DNA of 62,351 bases. Origin: Lachnospiraceae bacterium (lineage in GTDB: Bacteria > Bacillota > Clostridia > Lachnospirales > Lachnospiraceae). How positions within the stretch are numbered: position 1 is the first letter of the stretch; every line of letters begins with the position of its first letter. Location of the stretch: the NCBI GenBank assembly GCA_017524035.1, contig JAFWUY010000058.1, forward strand, positions 1 through 62,351, read 5' to 3'. A program made the translations under genes and the position numbers. The notes below the pieces were generated by a model, which was not told the DNA's origin, did no database searches, and saw nothing but the letters and a program-made list of their open reading frames with translations. This document shows positions 8,784 through 17,626 of the stretch, in pieces.

Positions 8784-10333
8784 ACCGTGATCTGACACAA
8801 ACTTCTAAAAGCGTAAGAAGACTCAATACAAAAGGAAAGATCGTCGCCGGTCTTTCTTTATGTTTTTTTATTGCAGGCTTCATAGTTCTCATACATTCTC
8901 TCTTTTACGCAAAGCAGACGCAGGAAAACTATACATTCGAGCTCGGTGAGACAATAAGCGGGGATGCGGGGGATTATATCGACGGAGGATTCTTCGCAAG
9001 GCATCTCGCGCTTGCCGACTTTTCACTTGTCGATACAACAAGGCCCGGAAGATATCCCATGTGCGTAGTATATCTCGGCAGGGTCTTCTCCTACGATATC
9101 AGCATCATCGATACCACGGTTCCCGAGATCACCTTAAAAGAAGGACCTTTTTATTTCCTTCCCGGAACGAAGCTTCAGCCCTCCGATTTCATCGAAAGCG
9201 TCAGGGATGCGGACAGTCTGCTTGACATCTCTTTCGACACCGATCATATGGAAGCAGGTTCATTGAGCTGCAGGGAGATGCGCGAATATTCCGTAAGGAT
9301 TGTGGCCTGCGATTCATCCGGAAACACATCGGTCGCCGTTACGGATTATCTCGTTGACGATGCCCCCGTAATATCGGGGATAAAGGATTTCTATGTTTCG
9401 TCCGGATCGGAGTTCGACATACGCGAGTATGTAACCGCATACGATCGTATGGACGGTGACCTTACAGACAGCATGGAGATAGAATACGATTCCGAAGAAT
9501 TTCCCGAAAGCGGGGAAGTCGGAATAAGTTATACGGTAACAGATTCGTGCGGATTTACCACAACCGCGGAAGGTACGGCATATTTTGATTCCGCAGAGAC
9601 GATCCAGGAACTGATCTGTTCAAGGCAGATAAGCCGATCCGAGGTGAACATAGTAGGTGCATACAACGCCTATGATACGGGACTGTTTGAGGAAGGCGAT
9701 ATGGCCATGACACTTGACGGTGTGATGCATTCACTGGTTCACATCCGCATTTTCAAGGATGACGGAAGTTCCACCATAGGCTCGGGTTTTATTGCAGAGA
9801 TCACGGATACCGACATTTATGTCATTACCAACAGACATGTGGTCGGAAATTATAAGGAGGCCTGTGTCACATTCATGGGACGGGAATGCGTCCCGAATGC
9901 GACGGTGGTCGGATCGGCCGAAGAATATGATATCGCGGTCATAAAGGTTCCGAAAAAGTTTCTTCCCGAAGGATTTGATTCGGCGCTCTATACAGTACAT
10001 ATAGATATGACATACTGGGAAGAACTCGATGATGAGCCGATAGAACTTGCTATCGAGACAGTTGATGAAGCGGGAAATATCGAGCATATCAGATACGGCT
10101 CACTCGTTAAGAAACTTCAGACTTTTCCTTTCTTCGAGCCGTTTATAGAAACAGAGATGATGCTTACGCTCAGATCCGGAGATTCCGGATCCGCCGTCTT
10201 CGATTCGGAGGGCAGGCTTATCGCGATGGCATTCGCTTATTCCGTTTCTCCCGAACGCGACTGGGCGGTACCTCTTAACGAGATCGTGGATGCATACAAA
10301 GAGATCACGGGAAGGGATCTGTACACATATTAG
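8780..10333 (+). CDS. Membrane-anchored trypsin-like serine protease with extracellular Ig-like repeats
   Basis: 517 residues. An N-terminal hydrophobic helix (about 22-43) probably anchors the protein. Residues 50-270 show repeated beta-rich units with DTTRPGRYP, DTTVPEIT and YTVTDSCGFTTTAEG, typical of HYR/DUF5011-like Ig modules. The C-terminal domain (about 300-515) has a complete chymotrypsin-fold triad: His353 in ITNRHVV, Asp384 in YDIAVIKV and Ser469 in SGDSGSA. There is no PDZ domain, so it differs from HtrA/DegP. It is encoded in a four-base ATGA overlap with the SGNH hydrolase gene, suggesting joint action at the cell surface, possibly processing or surveillance of an envelope component. 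Its stop codon overlaps the stop codon of the convergent GT4 gene. Confidence 0.85.
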   Translation: MNRDLTQTSKSVRRLNTKGKIVAGLSLCFFIAGFIVLIHSLFYAKQTQENYTFELGETISGDAGDYIDGGFFARHLALADFSLVDTTRPGRYPMCVVYLGRVFSYDISIIDTTVPEITLKEGPFYFLPGTKLQPSDFIESVRDADSLLDISFDTDHMEAGSLSCREMREYSVRIVACDSSGNTSVAVTDYLVDDAPVISGIKDFYVSSGSEFDIREYVTAYDRMDGDLTDSMEIEYDSEEFPESGEVGISYTVTDSCGFTTTAEGTAYFDSAETIQELICSRQISRSEVNIVGAYNAYDTGLFEEGDMAMTLDGVMHSLVHIRIFKDDGSSTIGSGFIAEITDTDIYVITNRHVVGNYKEACVTFMGRECVPNATVVGSAEEYDIAVIKVPKKFLPEGFDSALYTVHIDMTYWEELDDEPIELAIETVDEAGNIEHIRYGSLVKKLQTFPFFEPFIETEMMLTLRSGDSGSAVFDSEGRLIAMAFAYSVSPERDWAVPLNEIVDAYKEITGRDLYTY

Positions 10334-11655
10334 CCGCACATGCTCCTGTATATATCCGCAAGTCCGGAAGCCACCGTCTTAGGATCATGATCCTTGAGCG
10401 CGCGTGCCCTTGCAGCCTTTCCTCTTTCGAGTGCACGTTCATAATCAAGCTTCGTAAACTCGATCATCTTCTTAAGCGATGCGGCAACCTCGTCCATGGG
10501 CTTTCTGGCATTGCAATCATAAAGAAGGCACTGGTTCCTGTCATCTATGATATCAGGGATTCCCCCGACTCTCGACGCAATGATCGGCGCTTCGCTGAGT
10601 GCGGCTTCGATCACCGGATTGGGAGAATTCTCAACAGTCGAAGGGCATATATACATACCGCACTTAAGGTACTCTTCCCTCATCTGCTCAGCACTGATAT
10701 TTCCGAGGAATGTTATCTTCCCCTGAAGATTACAGCCCTCGATCAGTTCACCGAGATACTTTCCGTACTCGGATATCCTGACCTTATCCTTAAAGGAATT
10801 CCTGGAAACAATATCGGGACCGGCAACACGTATCTTAAGTTCCGGCCAGTTGATATCCTTAAGGGCCTTCATCAGAATATGAAATCCCTTGAGGGGATAA
10901 TATGCTCCGGCAACAAATATCGTATTCCTGTCACGCTCGTTCCCGGCAGGAACATTCTCGTAGAAAACAGGTCTTACCGCTTCGCTCATATAGTGATACT
11001 GCGCTTCGGGGCCGAGGCGTGATGCCCACTTCTTATCAAGTCCCGTGCATCCTCCGATATGTCCCGCCCTCGAAACGGCTTCGAGTTCGTTAACGGCACG
11101 GGTATGATACTTGTCCTGCTGCTGTCTGATATTGTCCCTGAGCACCGTATCCCTGAGTGTCGATGACGATACGATCTCATCGGGAAGACATGCGAGATAA
11201 TCCGCAGCAATGGCGGCACAGATTCCGCGGAATGAAACAAGAAGTCTTTCTTTTCCGGGATGGTAATGGAAATCATCCTCGGTGACAGCCTTGCTCATTG
11301 CAAGAGCATGGGGAAATTCGGTTCCCAGGATATGAACAACATCCGGCCTGAACTCATCGAGGATCCTGTTCATTGAAGAGACAAGGGTAATGTCGAAAAA
11401 GTCGGGACGGGACAGATCCTCGCAGAAAGGATAGTATGAAACAGAGAACTCACTGTCATCGTTCATCTTAAAGGAGCCTCTTTTTCCGTCAAACTGCCCG
11501 GCAACGGGAAAAGCAATTCCAAGTTCGATATCGCTGGAATAAGAAGCGAGAGCGGAAAGCATTCCTTCCGTCATTCCCGCCTTGGAATTTTCTTCAATGC
11601 CGAGGGCCTGTGCCGCCTTTTCAGGTATGTAATTACTGAGCCATAAAACTTTCAT
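10330..11655 (-). CDS. GT4 glycosyltransferase
   Basis: 441 residues with a GT-B fold. The N-terminal domain holds DVVHILGTEFPHALAM; the C-terminal nucleotide-sugar domain shows IFVAGAYYPLKGF, the KITFLGNIS stretch and YICPSTVENSPNPVIEAALSE, with the family E-x7-E region. It is clearly paralogous to the gene at 12850-14127: both start MKVLWL.N and share GTEFPH and ENSPN motifs. GGAGG lies five bases before the ATG. The gene converges on the plus-strand protease gene and the two stop codons overlap at 10330-10333, leaving no room for an intergenic terminator. It is a cytoplasmic enzyme expected to act on a polysaccharide repeat unit. Sugar specificity is unknown. Confidence 0.88.
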   Translation of the reverse strand: MKVLWLSNYIPEKAAQALGIEENSKAGMTEGMLSALASYSSDIELGIAFPVAGQFDGKRGSFKMNDDSEFSVSYYPFCEDLSRPDFFDITLVSSMNRILDEFRPDVVHILGTEFPHALAMSKAVTEDDFHYHPGKERLLVSFRGICAAIAADYLACLPDEIVSSSTLRDTVLRDNIRQQQDKYHTRAVNELEAVSRAGHIGGCTGLDKKWASRLGPEAQYHYMSEAVRPVFYENVPAGNERDRNTIFVAGAYYPLKGFHILMKALKDINWPELKIRVAGPDIVSRNSFKDKVRISEYGKYLGELIEGCNLQGKITFLGNISAEQMREEYLKCGMYICPSTVENSPNPVIEAALSEAPIIASRVGGIPDIIDDRNQCLLYDCNARKPMDEVAASLKKMIEFTKLDYERALERGKAARARALKDHDPKTVASGLADIYRSMCG

Positions 11656-11728
11656 TTCATCCTCCGAAAAATGCTCACACAGGCTTTTGCCGCCTGCGTC
11701 CTATAAGCGTTCTCACCCCTTGGATCAT

Positions 11729-12850
11729 TTATGCTCTGCTTAAGGGGCCGTCCTCATAATCGGGAATCCTGTGCTCGGGATCACGGGCAAATTTCAGGAT
11801 TCTCTCTGCGGCAACATCCGCATTCCATACATTCTTTATCGTATCATATGCGGCACTTCCGAGCTTCGCCGCATTTTCCTTATCGTTTCCGAGAAGCACT
11901 TTCTCCAAAAGCATTTTGTCATCACACGATCTGTACAGATAACCGCTTTCCCCGTCGCGGATAAGATAAGGAGCACTTCCAATACTCTTTGATGCGATTG
12001 TAACGCAGCCCGAGTTCATAGCCTCGTTCACAACCGCTCCCCAGCCTTCAAGCCTGTCGGATGTCGAGATGAAGATATCCGATCTTCGCATCTCATCCCT
12101 CACTTCGTCAGGCTTCATTCCTCCGCGGAATTCGATCAATTCGGACAGCCTCATTTCAACAGCCAGCTGCTTCATCTCATCTTCCATCACGCCGTTTCCG
12201 ATCATCGTGATGTGAAAAGGAATATCCTTCTTTCTGAGATTATCGGCAAGAGTGATCATCATCTCGGGATGTTTCCAGTCAATGAAGCGTCCGACCCACA
12301 GGATGCGAAGCTCTCCGTTATCCTTCCTGAGTTCGTTCAGGTCTTCATATTCGATGAACTGCGGGAAATATCCGTATTTTAATTTCTTGTTCCTGTATGC
12401 GCCGATCAGGTCAAAGTCACCCTTTACATATGCTCCCGCACAGAGCAGGAACACCGGTGAATCATTGAATCTTACATGATCGTGATATTTCTTCTTAAGT
12501 CCCCTGGGTGATATGAACCTGAGTCTGCTCTGCTTATAGATCCTCTCGGAATAAATGAGAGTGAACTTTCCGGCCTCGAGTCTCGGCATGATGATCTCAG
12601 CATCCTCACATCCGCCGAATATCGCACAGTCCGCATTCATTATCAGTTCGTCGCACTTTTCCTTATCCTTGTAATAGAGCCTTACATAAGGCTTTTCGGA
12701 AAGCGAAACATCCCATCCGAGCTTTACTCTTTCCTCTTCCATCGGCTCCGTCTGGATAAATGTATAATCCCCGCCCGTCAGGTCGTAAAGCCTGTCGGAA
12801 AGAGGCACCTGATGATGATTTATGTAATTGGACACAAATACCGTCTTCAT
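11729..12850 (-). CDS. GT4 glycosyltransferase
   Basis: About 373 residues, GT-B fold. The C-terminal domain has RILWVGRFIDWKHPE, ITMIGNGVMEDEM, FRGGMKPDEV and RLEGWGAVVNEAMNSGC, the last containing the E-x7-E signature of family GT4. The N-terminus (VFVSNYINHHQVPLSD) is typical of surface glycan transferases. The ATG at 12850 shares one base with the TGA of the upstream GT4 gene (TGATG), indicating translational coupling. A TTG one codon earlier is a possible alternative. The protein is more distant from its two GT4 neighbours than they are from each other. It probably adds one sugar of the repeat unit. 73 bases separate it from the next GT4 gene. Confidence 0.87.
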   Translation of the reverse strand: MKTVFVSNYINHHQVPLSDRLYDLTGGDYTFIQTEPMEEERVKLGWDVSLSEKPYVRLYYKDKEKCDELIMNADCAIFGGCEDAEIIMPRLEAGKFTLIYSERIYKQSRLRFISPRGLKKKYHDHVRFNDSPVFLLCAGAYVKGDFDLIGAYRNKKLKYGYFPQFIEYEDLNELRKDNGELRILWVGRFIDWKHPEMMITLADNLRKKDIPFHITMIGNGVMEDEMKQLAVEMRLSELIEFRGGMKPDEVRDEMRRSDIFISTSDRLEGWGAVVNEAMNSGCVTIASKSIGSAPYLIRDGESGYLYRSCDDKMLLEKVLLGNDKENAAKLGSAAYDTIKNVWNADVAAERILKFARDPEHRIPDYEDGPLSRA

Positions 12851-14127
12851 CAACTGTTTGCTATATCCTTATAAATCTCTGTGAGCCTGGTATAATTGGA
12901 AGCCGGATCATGAGTGGCCATAGCATGTTCCGATGCATTTGCCGCATACTCCGCAGCTTTTTCGGGATTGTCGAAGATCTCTGACACCGCTTTTACCAGT
13001 GCATCAATATCCGAAAAATCGTAGAGTATCCCGTCCCTGCCGTCATCAAAGATCCCTGACACCCCTCCGACATTTGCCGAAACGCAGGGAACTCCGAGCA
13101 TCATTGCTTCACCGAGTGAATTGGGGGAATTCTCTATCGAGGAAGGACAAACGAAAACATTGCTCTTTGAAAGTCTGTCTATGTAATCGGAAACGGGAAG
13201 GCTTCCCGTAAAAGTTACCGAATCTTCAAGCGAATACTCTTTGATGAGTTCAAGCAGATACTTTCCGTATGACGAAAGCTTCAGCTTCTCCTTCAGGGTC
13301 GAATGCCTTGTTACGTTATCACCTGCGATATAAACCCGGGCATCCGGATATTTTTCCTTGAGCTTTGCGAGTGCCCTTATCATCATATGAGCACCCTTTA
13401 TAGGATAATTTCCCTGACTCAGGAATATGGAATGAACTTCAGTCGCAGGCCTTGCCGCATCTGCGGAAAGCGCATGCTTATAAAAGTCCGCCCGGAGCGT
13501 TTCGTTCATGAAATGATACTTTGCTGCGGGATTTACCCCGGAAGTGAATTCCTTATCGAAGGGAGTTCTTCCCGTGACATTGCCCGCTATCTTAAGCGCC
13601 TCCGTCTCGTTTACCGCACGGAGTGCATACTTATTCTGCTGGATCTTAAGTGAATCCTTTCTTACAAGATCCCTGAACGTAACGCGGTTGATGACCCTTT
13701 CGGGAAGTCCGTCGAAATAATGATCCTTGTATATATCCAGAACTCCCTGTATTCCGATGAGAATCCGTTCGGGATGTTCCTTCATGACATTAGCCATCGC
13801 ACGGGTGTGCGGGAATTCCGTTCCGAAGATATGAACTATATCGGGATCAAATTTCGCGACTATGGAAGAAAGCCTGCCTTCAAGCGAAGGATCGTAGATT
13901 TCCGGAGCGGACGTATCTTCATAGAATCCGTAATACTTTACTCCGTCCTCAAGAAAGAATCCGTCGTTTTCTTTTCCGACCGGAAAGCAGACACCGAGCT
14001 CAAATTCACCGCCTTTTTCCGCGGCACTGCAGGCACCCGAAAGCCATCCTTCCTTGTTGGAGGCTTTAAGTCCCATTTTTGCCGCGACTTTCGGAAGTAT
14101 GATATTACAGAGCCACAATACCTTCAT
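12850..14127 (-). CDS. GT4 glycosyltransferase (paralogue of the 10330-11655 gene)
   Basis: 425 residues, GT-B fold. The N-terminal half shows DPDIVHIFGTEFPHTRAM. The C-terminal half shows IFLSQGNYPIKGAHMM, SVTFTGSLPVSDY and VCPSSIENSPNSLGEAMM. It is the paralogue of the gene at 10330-11655, with the same length class and block order. The distinct gene 11729-12850 lies between the two copies, so the duplication is not simply tandem now. Start and stop junctions with both neighbours are one-base TGATG overlaps, consistent with a single polycistronic message from 16555 downward. A role in assembling a lipid-linked oligosaccharide initiated by the sugar transferase upstream is inferred. Confidence 0.88.
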   Translation of the reverse strand: MKVLWLCNIILPKVAAKMGLKASNKEGWLSGACSAAEKGGEFELGVCFPVGKENDGFFLEDGVKYYGFYEDTSAPEIYDPSLEGRLSSIVAKFDPDIVHIFGTEFPHTRAMANVMKEHPERILIGIQGVLDIYKDHYFDGLPERVINRVTFRDLVRKDSLKIQQNKYALRAVNETEALKIAGNVTGRTPFDKEFTSGVNPAAKYHFMNETLRADFYKHALSADAARPATEVHSIFLSQGNYPIKGAHMMIRALAKLKEKYPDARVYIAGDNVTRHSTLKEKLKLSSYGKYLLELIKEYSLEDSVTFTGSLPVSDYIDRLSKSNVFVCPSSIENSPNSLGEAMMLGVPCVSANVGGVSGIFDDGRDGILYDFSDIDALVKAVSEIFDNPEKAAEYAANASEHAMATHDPASNYTRLTEIYKDIANS

Positions 14128-15572
14128 CAGTCTTCCTGTTTGTATGATTCGTCCTGACCGTTCTTAAGAGCCGTGATCTGTTCCTTCTCGACACCTTCCG
14201 TCGAATCGGGCCACATAAGAACCTTGAGAGTAAGAAGCATGAGTTTAAGATCGAGCATGAGTGAATACCGCTCGATATAGATCAGATCAAGCTTGAGCTT
14301 GTCGTAAGGAGTTGTGTTGTATTTTCCGTAGACCTGCGCAAATCCCGCAAGTCCGGCCTTAACCTTCATACGGTATGCAAACTCGGGCATGACCTCGACA
14401 TACTGCTGTATGATCTCGGGGCGCTCGGGTCTGGGACCTATGAAGGACATATCGCCTTTGAGAATGTTGAAAAGCTGGGGAAGCTCATCAAGCCTGCATT
14501 TTCTGATGAATTTACCGACAGGTGTGATACGTGTATCACCCTTGCTCGCAAGCCTTGCAACCCCGTCACTCTCCGCATCGACTCTCATCGACCGGAACTT
14601 ATAGATGGTAAATTCCCTTGCATCCCTTGTACAGCGGATCTGCCTGTAAAGGATCGGTCCCCTGTCACAGAGCTTTACCGCGATCGCGGTAAGAAGCATG
14701 AAGGGTGAAGTAAGGATTATGAGCAGAAGCGAAAATACTATATCGATCGTGCGCTTGATGACTCTCTGCTCAACGGTAAGCGAATACTCCCTTGTAAGAA
14801 GTATGGGTGAATCGAATACGTGAAGCTCTTCCGCACCGGAAAGGATGACATCTCCGATCTTGGGAAGAAGATAGAACCTGATGGAATTGCCGTAGCAATA
14901 CTTGATCAGGGGTTTTCTCTGTGCGACGCTCATATCGCCTATGATCACGGCATTGATCTTGCCGGTGGAATAATCATCATTGATACGCTTTACGATCGCC
15001 TCATAGCCCTCTTCAGCCTTGATGCGGTCCGTGATGACATACTTATCCTTCCTGGTCTCGAACTTTTCGGAAAGAGTGTCCTTATTGGTATTTCCGTAAA
15101 CAAGCAGGAGCTTTCTCGGAGGGAATATATGTCTGTAGATCTTGTTTGCGATCGGAATATAGATCAGTACGGCTATGAACTGCTCGGTACCCATCATGAC
15201 AAAGTACGGCAGACGGAAGGGCTGGCCTGCAAGAATTGAAAGCTCGCCCCAGATGAATATATCCGCAAGCACGGTCGAAAAGAGCTGTGAGAACACGATC
15301 TCCGAATTCTTCATATATCCGAGTCTCATTCCGCCGTACATATTCGAGATCAGGAACAGAACGATTCCGTAGACCATGATCTCGAGCACGTGACCCTTGA
15401 AATAGAAATCTCGCAGGGGTTCAACTACACTGTGCTGGAAATGGTAGAACCAGTGGAAACCGAAGGATCCTATCTCGAGAGCAAGACAGCCCATCACCAG
15501 CGAAAGGTTAATGATGCGCTTGGTGCTCTCCATCAACTGTGCTTTTTTCTTTTGCTTTTCGTCTAATATCAT
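14127..15572 (-). CDS. Polyprenyl-phosphate sugar-1-phosphate transferase (exopolysaccharide initiating enzyme)
   Basis: 481 residues. Four to five hydrophobic helices occupy the first 130 residues, followed by a soluble nucleotide-binding-like region and a bacterial sugar transferase domain from about 265 to the end. That domain has a membrane re-entrant helix, GPILYRQIR, the YKFRSM motif, CRLDELPQLFN and GPRPERPE, all diagnostic of WbaP/WcaJ/CpsE-type phosphoglycosyl transferases. These move a sugar 1-phosphate from UDP-sugar to undecaprenyl phosphate and start a repeat unit. The ATG overlaps the stop of the upstream GT2 gene as ATGA and the stop shares a base with the next GT4 start. It defines this stretch as a polysaccharide assembly operon; no Wzx or Wzy gene is obvious nearby. 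Confidence 0.93.
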   Translation of the reverse strand: MILDEKQKKKAQLMESTKRIINLSLVMGCLALEIGSFGFHWFYHFQHSVVEPLRDFYFKGHVLEIMVYGIVLFLISNMYGGMRLGYMKNSEIVFSQLFSTVLADIFIWGELSILAGQPFRLPYFVMMGTEQFIAVLIYIPIANKIYRHIFPPRKLLLVYGNTNKDTLSEKFETRKDKYVITDRIKAEEGYEAIVKRINDDYSTGKINAVIIGDMSVAQRKPLIKYCYGNSIRFYLLPKIGDVILSGAEELHVFDSPILLTREYSLTVEQRVIKRTIDIVFSLLLIILTSPFMLLTAIAVKLCDRGPILYRQIRCTRDAREFTIYKFRSMRVDAESDGVARLASKGDTRITPVGKFIRKCRLDELPQLFNILKGDMSFIGPRPERPEIIQQYVEVMPEFAYRMKVKAGLAGFAQVYGKYNTTPYDKLKLDLIYIERYSLMLDLKLMLLTLKVLMWPDSTEGVEKEQITALKNGQDESYKQED

Positions 15573-16555
15573 TTCGTCTTCTTTATTATCCCGAAGAGCC
15601 TCTTAACACTCTTTGCGGGAAGGTATGCAAATATCATCAGATTTCTTCTCTGCTTCTTCGTAAGGTAGGGATCCTTACGGATAAAGCTCTTATGGGACTT
15701 TACTTTGGCGTAAACCCTTGTGTAAAGTTCATTGCTCTTCGTCATCTCCGAAACCGGGATGTGAAGTAGGAGCCACATCGCCTGCACCAGATAAAAGTGC
15801 GCCGCCTCCTGTTTAAGCCCGGGATATTTCTTTGCCGTAAGTGCAAGCATCTTCTCGGCATTTTCCATCGAGTTTTCGTAGAAGGACTGCCTGTAGGTGC
15901 CCCTCGTATTGCTCTCGGTGCTCAGGATTATGTGATAGCCCGGCTTTTTGCAGACCTTCAGAAGTTCAAGCTTTTCGCTCATCTTTACGAGCAGGTCGAA
16001 ATCCTCATTCAGCCTTCCTTCGGGAAAAGAAAAACCTTCAAAGAACTCCCTTCTGAAAAGCTTGGTGCAATACGAACTGTCGCCCTGATGAAGAAGGAGC
16101 GCCCTGAAAAAGCTCTTGCCGTCAAATTCGTCATCGGGCAGGAAGCCTTCCCCGAAAGCCTTGATCTGCTCTCCCTTTTCGTTCTCCTCACATGAAAGGA
16201 TCTGGGAAACATCGGCCTTAGGATCTTCATCGAGGAGTCTTGCCAGGTTTTCGTACATATCGGGCTCGATATAGTCATCCGCATCGATAAATCCAATATA
16301 TTCGCCTGTCGCTTCCCTTAATCCCGCATTCCTTGCGGTGGACGATCCGCCGTTTTCCTTCCGGATCACCTTTATACGGCTGTCGGCCGATGCAAATGAT
16401 TCAAGGAGCTTAAGGCTGTCATCCTTTGAGCCGTCATCGATCGTGATTATCTCGAGGTTTTTATAGGTCTGGTTACGGACACTGCCGATTGACCGCTCGA
16501 GGTATTCCGCGGCATTATAGACAGGTATTATGATGGATATCAGCGCATTTCCCAT
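15569..16555 (-). CDS. GT2 glycosyltransferase
   Basis: 328 residues. The N-terminal GT-A domain has IIIPVYNAAEYLERS, ITIDDGSKDDS near residue 37 and the metal site FIDADDY near 88, followed by a C-terminal extension without membrane helices. This is the pattern of polysaccharide elongating GT2 enzymes (EpsJ/WcaA-like). It is the first gene of the operon running to 10330. TATAAT at 16570-16565 (minus strand) ends nine bases before the ATG and no Shine-Dalgarno sequence is present, so the message may be leaderless. Its upstream region is bounded by the large inverted-repeat element. Confidence 0.9.
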   Translation of the reverse strand: MGNALISIIIPVYNAAEYLERSIGSVRNQTYKNLEIITIDDGSKDDSLKLLESFASADSRIKVIRKENGGSSTARNAGLREATGEYIGFIDADDYIEPDMYENLARLLDEDPKADVSQILSCEENEKGEQIKAFGEGFLPDDEFDGKSFFRALLLHQGDSSYCTKLFRREFFEGFSFPEGRLNEDFDLLVKMSEKLELLKVCKKPGYHIILSTESNTRGTYRQSFYENSMENAEKMLALTAKKYPGLKQEAAHFYLVQAMWLLLHIPVSEMTKSNELYTRVYAKVKSHKSFIRKDPYLTKKQRRNLMIFAYLPAKSVKRLFGIIKKTK

Positions 16556-16564
16556 AATCGTCTA

Positions 16565-16570
16565 ATTATA
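16565..16570 (-). promoter_or_regulatory. Candidate -10 box, possibly giving a leaderless GT2 mRNA
   Basis: A perfect TATAAT on the minus strand with nine bases between its end and the ATG at 16555. Initiation would be expected one to three bases before the start codon. No purine-rich ribosome binding site fits in the gap. The matching -35 position falls in the arm of the adjacent repeat element and is a poor match (GTCCGA). Confidence 0.45.
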
Positions 16571-16582
16571 CCATAAAAATAA

Positions 16583-16807
16583 GGTCCTCGGACACATATA
16601 TGTATTTTTGTTCAGCGGACGTTACGCCTGGTATTTCTAAGTAATGCCTGAAATTACAGGCATGCTGCGTGTCGTTCACAGCAGATATCCGTATCTGCTG
16701 TTCACTCATTTTGCCATCCGGGCAAAATGCCACTCAGATTATATGCATTACTAAGAAATACTGCGGCTCACTTTATTCACAAAAATACATATATGTGCCC
16801 GAGGACC
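16583..16807. repeat. Structured inverted-repeat element, copy 1 (candidate ncRNA or MITE-like element)
   Basis: A 225-base intergenic element that folds on itself at several levels. The outer arms 16583-16611 and 16779-16807 pair over 29 positions with one mismatch. Inner arms 16631-16647 and 16745-16761 pair over 17 positions with one mismatch. Inside are two hairpins: 16678-16701 (ten-base stem, loop TCCG) and 16707-16729 (nine-base stem, loop ATCCG). The same architecture recurs at 32556-32782 with different stem sequences but identical loops. It contains no plausible reading frame. It fills most of the 269-base gap between two GT2 genes. It could be a non-coding RNA, a transcription barrier or a non-autonomous mobile element; the sequence does not settle which, nor which strand is used. 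Confidence 0.8.
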
Positions 16808-16824
16808 CGGGTTATTTGCAATAA

Positions 16825-17574
16825 TTATATTCTGCGTTTGATTGCGTTGAAGCCCCAGCCGATGAAGGAGAAAATGCTTCGAGGAAGCGAAAGTTTCTCG
16901 GATTGTCGGTAGAGGTTCCAGATACGTCGGGCGGCATCCTTTTTGTCAGAGGAAAGCGAGTCTCCGGTGCGCCGGTAGAGGGTCAGATTCTCATTAAGGC
17001 CGCATGCCTTATAGCCCTTTCTGAGGAGTGAAAACCACAGGGCGGTATCCTCGGAAAGAATGTCGGGGAATACTATATCTTCCTTTTTCACGATGTCCGT
17101 ATCGAATACGACTGTAGATGTGAAGATCGTGGTATTCCTGAGCGCCTGCGAATACGAGATAGTCTCAGGCACCTTTACGATCTTGCCCATCGGCTTAGCC
17201 TTTTCATCCGCAAATTCATATCCGGTAAAAGAAAAACCGCAGCCCTTCTCTTCCATAAAAGCAAGCTGATGCTTAAGCTTATCCTTCATCCAGAGGTCAT
17301 CGCCGTCAAGGAAAGCTATGTACTTTCCCTTGCTCTCGCGTATCCCCAGATTTCTTGCTCCGCATGCCTTGAGTTTCTCTTCAGGCTCGATCAGTCTTAT
17401 TCCCGCATCCGGATGAGAGGCTATGTAATCGTTTATGACGGAAACGGACGAATCGGTACTTTTATCGTCGACAAGCAGCACCTCAATCTCAGGAATATCC
17501 TGGGAAGCGATGCTGTCCAGTGTTGCCGTTATGTATTTTTCGAGGTTGTAAACCGGTACTACTACGCTTACCAT
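16825..17574 (-). CDS. GT2 glycosyltransferase
   Basis: 249 residues when started at the ATG at 17574, where the family N-terminus SVVVPVYNLEKY begins; a longer open frame upstream has no matching homologous features. GT-A motifs are VLLVDDKSTDSS near residue 38 and the metal site FLDGDDLW near 92, with ARNLGI between them. It has a short C-terminal extension and no clear membrane helices. A weak AAGAGA precedes the ATG. It lies at the downstream end of a second minus-strand glycosylation run that starts at 20399, and its stop is 18 bases from the structured repeat element. Confidence 0.88.
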   Translation of the reverse strand: MVSVVVPVYNLEKYITATLDSIASQDIPEIEVLLVDDKSTDSSVSVINDYIASHPDAGIRLIEPEEKLKACGARNLGIRESKGKYIAFLDGDDLWMKDKLKHQLAFMEEKGCGFSFTGYEFADEKAKPMGKIVKVPETISYSQALRNTTIFTSTVVFDTDIVKKEDIVFPDILSEDTALWFSLLRKGYKACGLNENLTLYRRTGDSLSSDKKDAARRIWNLYRQSEKLSLPRSIFSFIGWGFNAIKRRI

Positions 17575-17626
17575 AATTCTCTTAATAAAATAGCCGGTAT
17601 GTGCCGATGTCCGCAAACTAATGATG

